This document shows, piece after piece, positions 60,911 to 64,000 of a stretch of 64,000 nucleotides of DNA. Location of the stretch: positions 62,001 through 126,000 of the forward strand of contig CANFTW010000001.1 of assembly GCA_947450025.1 (NCBI GenBank). Direction: 5' to 3'. Every line of letters begins with the position of its first letter. Positions within the stretch are counted from its first letter, which is position 1. Made by a program: the position numbers and the translations under genes. The notes beneath the pieces are model-generated. The model made no database searches and was not told the origin of the DNA. It saw only the letters and a list, made by a program, of their open reading frames with translations. Source of the DNA: Bacteroidota bacterium. Its GTDB lineage: Bacteria; Bacteroidota; Bacteroidia; B-17B0; Aurantibacillaceae.

Positions 60911-61741
60911 ATGAAAATAAGATCAATTCTATTAACAACTATACTGTCAAGTAGTTTAATATCAAAGTCTCAAACATTAAATGGATTATGGAACAGTGCA
61001 AAAGATGCAGCTGTAACAAATTCTACCAGTATAATAGATGCTGCTAAAACAAATACAACTGCAGCTAATGTTATTAACACAACGGAAAATGTTTTAGGAA
61101 TAAAAACTTCTACTGGAACTGCCGCTCCTAGTTTAACCAATGATGAAGTTATAAAAGGTTTAAAAGAAGCGTTAACCGTTGGGACAAATAATTCGTCAGG
61201 ATTAGCTTCCAAAACAGATGGTTACTTAAAAAATCCAAAAATTTACATCCCATGGCCAGAAGAAGCTAAAGAAATGAAAGCGAAACTTATTAAAATGGGA
61301 ATGCAAAAAAAAGTAACAGAATTTGAAACTTCATTAAATAGGGCTGCAGAAGAAGCTGCTAAAAAAGCTGCTCCTGTTTTTGTTGATGCAATCACTAATA
61401 TGAGTATTGGAGATGGATTTGCTATTTTAAATGGTAACGATTCTGCTGCCACACATTATTTAAGAGAAAAAACAACAGCTCCATTAAAAGAAAAATTTAT
61501 GCCAACTATTAAAGAAGCAGTGACCAAAGCGAAAGTGGCAAGTTACTGGAAACCTTTAGCTACGGCATACAACAAAATACCTGGTGTAAAAAAACAAAAT
61601 CCAAATTTAGATGATTATGTATGTTCAAAAGCTATAAACGGATTAATGACTTTAATTCAAGATGAAGAAGCTAAAATTAGAAAAGATCCTATGGCTCGTG
61701 TAACCGATTTATTGAAAAAAGTATTTGGTTTTAAAAAGTAA
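60911..61741 (+). CDS. DUF4197 domain exported protein
   Basis: Exported protein of 276 residues with a signal peptide ending LISKSQ. From about residue 75 it carries the DUF4197 domain: LTNDEVIKGLKEALTVGTNN, then KIYIPWPEEAKEMKAKL, AAKKAAPVFVDAITNMSIGDG and AATHYLREKT. Helix-rich, Ala- and Lys-rich composition is typical. Family function is unknown. It has its own promoter and terminator and so appears to be a single-gene unit. Confidence 0.88.
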   Translation: MKIRSILLTTILSSSLISKSQTLNGLWNSAKDAAVTNSTSIIDAAKTNTTAANVINTTENVLGIKTSTGTAAPSLTNDEVIKGLKEALTVGTNNSSGLASKTDGYLKNPKIYIPWPEEAKEMKAKLIKMGMQKKVTEFETSLNRAAEEAAKKAAPVFVDAITNMSIGDGFAILNGNDSAATHYLREKTTAPLKEKFMPTIKEAVTKAKVASYWKPLATAYNKIPGVKKQNPNLDDYVCSKAINGLMTLIQDEEAKIRKDPMARVTDLLKKVFGFKK

Positions 61742-61763
61742 TACACCAATTAATCCTACTATT

Positions 61764-61789
61764 AAGTCATCTGTAATCACAGATGACTT
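61764..61789 (+). terminator. Terminator after the DUF4197 gene
   Basis: Perfect 11-bp stem (61764-61774 with 61779-61789) around AATC and a T run to 61793. Confidence 0.9.
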
Positions 61790-61800
61790 TTTTATTTAAT

Positions 61801-61808
61801 TATATTTA
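61801..61808 (+). promoter_or_regulatory. -7 box candidate for the Nth-Bcp gene
   Basis: TATATTTA, one base off TAnnTTTG, 25 bases before the ATG at 61834 and directly after the terminator of the preceding gene. Confidence 0.35.
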
Positions 61809-61833
61809 CCTTATTAATAAACAAAATTTCATC

Positions 61834-63099
61834 ATGACTTTAAAAAATAGATATGAAGCTGTTATCAATTATTTTAAAACCAATGTGCCTATAGCAGAGA
61901 CAGAACTGCATTACTCAAGCCCTTTTGAATTAATTGTGGCTGTTATTTTATCAGCTCAGTGTACCGATAAACGAATAAACCAAGTAACTCCTAAATTATT
62001 TAGAGATTATCCTACTGCTGAAGCTTTAGCATCTGCTAACTCAGACACTATTTTTACTTATATCAGAAGCGTCAGTTATCCAAACAACAAAGCAAAACAT
62101 TTAGTTAACATGGCTAATATGCTTTTAAATGATTTTGGAGGCGTAATCCCAAGTGAAATCGAACAATTAATTAAATTACCAGGAGTTGGCAGAAAGACTG
62201 CAAATGTGGTGGCATCGGTCATATATGACAAGCCTGCGATGGCTGTTGATACGCATGTTTTTAGAGTTTCTAATCGAATTGGACTAACGAAAGCTAAAAC
62301 GCCATTACAAAGTGAACATCAATTAATTAAACATATACCTGAACAATATGTGGCTACTGCTCATCATTGGTTAATTTTACATGGGCGTTATACCTGCCTT
62401 GCCAGAACCCCTAAATGTGGAGATTGTAACCTCACTGAGTGGTGTCAATATTTTAAAACTAAAACTATAAACAAAAAGTATCCTCATTCGTTATCTCATA
62501 AGAAATTAGATTCTATTAAACTAGATATTACAAAAGACACCATGACAAAAACTATTTCATCTAAAAAAACAGCAGTAAAAAAAGTAGCTGCAAAAAAAGT
62601 AACGCCTTCTAAAACAACAAAAGAAGTAAAATTCATGACACATTCCACTTCTTTAAAAGTTGGCCATAAAGCTCCAGATTTCTCTGCTAAAGATCAAAAT
62701 GGTAAAACCATTTCATTAAAAGATTTTAAAGGCAAAAACATTGTGCTATATTTTTATCCAAAAGACAATACTCCTGGTTGCACCATGGAAGCTTGCAGTT
62801 TAAGAGATGAACACACTCATCTAAATAAAAAAAATTATGTTGTATTGGGCGTTAGTGCCGATGATGAAAAAATGCATCAAAAATTTGCAACAAAATATGA
62901 ATTACCATTTTCGTTATTAGCAGATACCGAAATGAGTATTATAAAGGCTTACGATGTATGGGGCAAGAAAAAATTTATGGGAAAAATTTATGACGGGATT
63001 ATTAGAACTACATTTATTATTGATGATAAAGGAAAAATAGCAAGAGTTATTACAGATGTTAAAACAAAAGAACACGGAAAACAGATTTTATCTTTATAA
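61834..63099 (+). CDS. Endonuclease III fused to a Bcp/PrxQ peroxiredoxin
   Basis: Single uninterrupted frame of 421 residues that joins two enzymes. Residues 1-225 are endonuclease III (Nth): the helix-hairpin-helix LPGVGRKT with catalytic K121, D139 in AVDTHVFRVSNR, and the 4Fe-4S ligands in a Cx6Cx2Cx5C pattern beginning CLARTPKCGDC. Residues about 236-267 are a lysine-rich linker (SSKKTAVKKVAAKK). The rest is a thioredoxin-dependent peroxiredoxin of the Bcp/PrxQ type with C316 and C321 in TPGCTMEAC. ATG at 61834 starts the Nth domain correctly; internal ATGs at 62542 and 62635 could also make a free peroxiredoxin. Confidence 0.9.
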   Translation: MTLKNRYEAVINYFKTNVPIAETELHYSSPFELIVAVILSAQCTDKRINQVTPKLFRDYPTAEALASANSDTIFTYIRSVSYPNNKAKHLVNMANMLLNDFGGVIPSEIEQLIKLPGVGRKTANVVASVIYDKPAMAVDTHVFRVSNRIGLTKAKTPLQSEHQLIKHIPEQYVATAHHWLILHGRYTCLARTPKCGDCNLTEWCQYFKTKTINKKYPHSLSHKKLDSIKLDITKDTMTKTISSKKTAVKKVAAKKVTPSKTTKEVKFMTHSTSLKVGHKAPDFSAKDQNGKTISLKDFKGKNIVLYFYPKDNTPGCTMEACSLRDEHTHLNKKNYVVLGVSADDEKMHQKFATKYELPFSLLADTEMSIIKAYDVWGKKKFMGKIYDGIIRTTFIIDDKGKIARVITDVKTKEHGKQILSL

Positions 63100-63125
63100 C
63101 CCAAAAGGGACACTACATTAAAACT

Positions 63126-63157
63126 AAAAGGGGATTTACAATTGTAAATCCCCTTTT
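63126..63157. terminator. Bidirectional terminator after the Nth-Bcp gene
   Basis: Perfect 14-bp stem (63126-63139 with 63144-63157, GGGGATTTAC/GTAAATCCCC core) around AATT, with A and T runs outside, between two convergent genes. Confidence 0.92.
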
Positions 63158-63158
63158 T

Positions 63159-64000
63159 TTATTTTTTAATAAAAATCCCTAATCGCTCAAGATCTTCTAA
63201 AAACACTCGTTTTCCATTATACAACATTGTTACAAAGGCATCTTTTTGACCAGCCTCTATCACTTTTAAATTATGCTCATAGGCCTTTCTTAAAGTGGGA
63301 AAGCTACCTCCGATAGTAATACGAGTAATTCCATCGTCTAACAATAAATTCTCAACCTCACCCAATCCATTTAAATGATTGTACACGTAATTTATAGGGA
63401 ATTTATAGGCTGCAATTTGAACTCTAAACTGTAATCCTTCTGCAGAAATATCTCCATACAACGTAGTATAATTTTTTGTTTTTTCTTGCAAAATACTATT
63501 AGGCTTCAGATTTGAATTACTAGCTAATGGTTCTAAAACAGGGGGTACTTTTGCTGAATCTTTAAGTGTTGAAAGAGAATCTTTTTTAGGCTCAATAATT
63601 GGTTCAGGTATAAAATTAACATCAAATATCTTCTCATCATATCCTTCTAAATTTATCGTATTAACCTCTAACGTTTTTAAGGAATACCCTTTAAACTGAT
63701 AAGTTAATTTAAATTGTCCTCCTGAAGGTAATGAGATTAAATAGTGACCATTTATAGAATTACTATTAAACTCACCAAATTTTCGATTATTTTGATCGGT
63801 TACTTCTACTGAAACCTTTGCTTCTATAGGAATATTGTTTTCCGTTAAAACGCCTTTCACTAAATAGGTTGATGGTTTTTTACCAACATAACCTGGATAA
63901 ACAGTGTAAATATCTTTTAATCCAAAACCTCCAGACTTACCAGATGCATAATAACCCCTCTCGCCATTAGCCGACAAAACATAATAAATATCTTCATCAG
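63159..64000 (-). CDS. PD40/CRD/SPOR-like envelope protein, 5' end outside window
   Basis: C-terminal 280 residues of a larger protein; the frame remains open to base 64000, and the upstream codons (DEDIYYVLSANGERGYYASG) show that it continues a PD40 propeller blade of the kind seen in the PorE-like protein. A regulatory carboxypeptidase-like domain follows (about 42-115 of the visible part), then a Pro/Ser/Lys-rich linker and a C-terminal segment that resembles a SPOR domain (FRVQIAAYK, then RITIGGSFPTLRKAYEH and DAFVTMLYNGKRV). SPOR domains bind denuded septal peptidoglycan. A link with cell-envelope anchoring is inferred. Confidence 0.75.
   Translation of the reverse strand, partial: DEDIYYVLSANGERGYYASGKSGGFGLKDIYTVYPGYVGKKPSTYLVKGVLTENNIPIEAKVSVEVTDQNNRKFGEFNSNSINGHYLISLPSGGQFKLTYQFKGYSLKTLEVNTINLEGYDEKIFDVNFIPEPIIEPKKDSLSTLKDSAKVPPVLEPLASNSNLKPNSILQEKTKNYTTLYGDISAEGLQFRVQIAAYKFPINYVYNHLNGLGEVENLLLDDGITRITIGGSFPTLRKAYEHNLKVIEAGQKDAFVTMLYNGKRVFLEDLERLGIFIKK

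Noticed and set aside
1-64000. Mobile element, prophage or defence island
   Set aside because: No transposase, integrase, phage structural, toxin-antitoxin, restriction or CRISPR-associated gene was recognised, and gene content and base use look uniform along the window.

Overview
The window is a gene-dense, AT-rich stretch of a bacterial chromosome that reads as Bacteroidota. The evidence is consistent across the window: type IX secretion (T9SS) sorting domains of type A (11340-12245, 20736-22094, 36348-37193) and type B (43404-44405), a GldD gliding lipoprotein, a PorE-like TPR/propeller/OmpA protein, PD40-type envelope proteins, and promoters of the Bacteroidota form TTTG-N19..23-TAnnTTTG with no purine-rich ribosome binding sites. 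The order cannot be fixed from the sequence alone; a Flavobacteriales-like lineage is plausible. There is no rRNA, prophage, insertion sequence, CRISPR array or recognisable defence island. One tRNA (Lys-UUU) is present.

Layout. 1-5 kb: an MCE lipid-transport operon (mlaE, mlaF, mlaD) followed by a P-type cation ATPase. 5-8.7 kb: a UvrD/PcrA helicase on the minus strand, then ssb and gldD. 8.7-15.9 kb: a nine-gene minus-strand run (unknown protein, kdnA, kdnB, kdsA, a T9SS cargo protein, a 16-residue-repeat secreted protein, folA, a PolB-like exonuclease, gpsA). Its kdsA-kdnB-kdnA core predicts 8-amino-Kdo (Kdo8N) in the lipopolysaccharide. 16-23.5 kb: tRNA-Lys, an RNase H, small enzymes, a heme-motif beta-propeller lipoprotein with a DCC oxidoreductase, pdxJ, a secreted M43 protease and an orphan response regulator. 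23.5-29.3 kb: a complete SAM-I riboswitch with antiterminator and terminator, then metH, a DUF985 cupin and an MFS transporter. 29.4-39.4 kb: envelope proteins (PorE-like, LolD-like, an EEP-family hydrolase, a Porin_10-like barrel, patatin, a T9SS cargo protein) and dipeptidyl peptidase IV. 39.6-50 kb: a LytTR/LytS-type two-component pair, a T9SS type B cargo protein, an esterase, lpxK, a purine nucleoside phosphorylase, a DPP11-type S46 peptidase and a CDGSH protein. 50-55.7 kb: mtaB, ftsK and ahcY. 55.7-60.8 kb: a tightly overlapping operon (phosphopantetheinyl transferase, GGGP synthase family, TenI-like, pnuC, NadR-like kinase) converging on a hydrolase and cinA. 60.9-64 kb: a DUF4197 protein, a natural Nth-Bcp fusion, and the 3' part of a PD40/SPOR-like envelope protein that runs off the window.

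Themes. Methyl-cycle genes (riboswitch-controlled metH, ahcY), NAD salvage (pnuC, NR kinase, cinA), peptide catabolism (DPP IV, DPP11, M43 protease) and outer-membrane biogenesis (MCE system, kdsA/kdnAB, lpxK, Porin_10, T9SS components) recur. The best candidates for something under-described are the Nth-Bcp fusion with its lysine-rich linker, the Kdo8N cluster in a Bacteroidota genome, the complete SAM-I switch that probably also controls an MFS transporter, the degenerate ThiE relative beside a GGGP synthase, and a set of promoters whose -7 box lies only 4-9 nt before the start codon, which implies leaderless mRNAs. No convincing wholly new multi-gene system was found.
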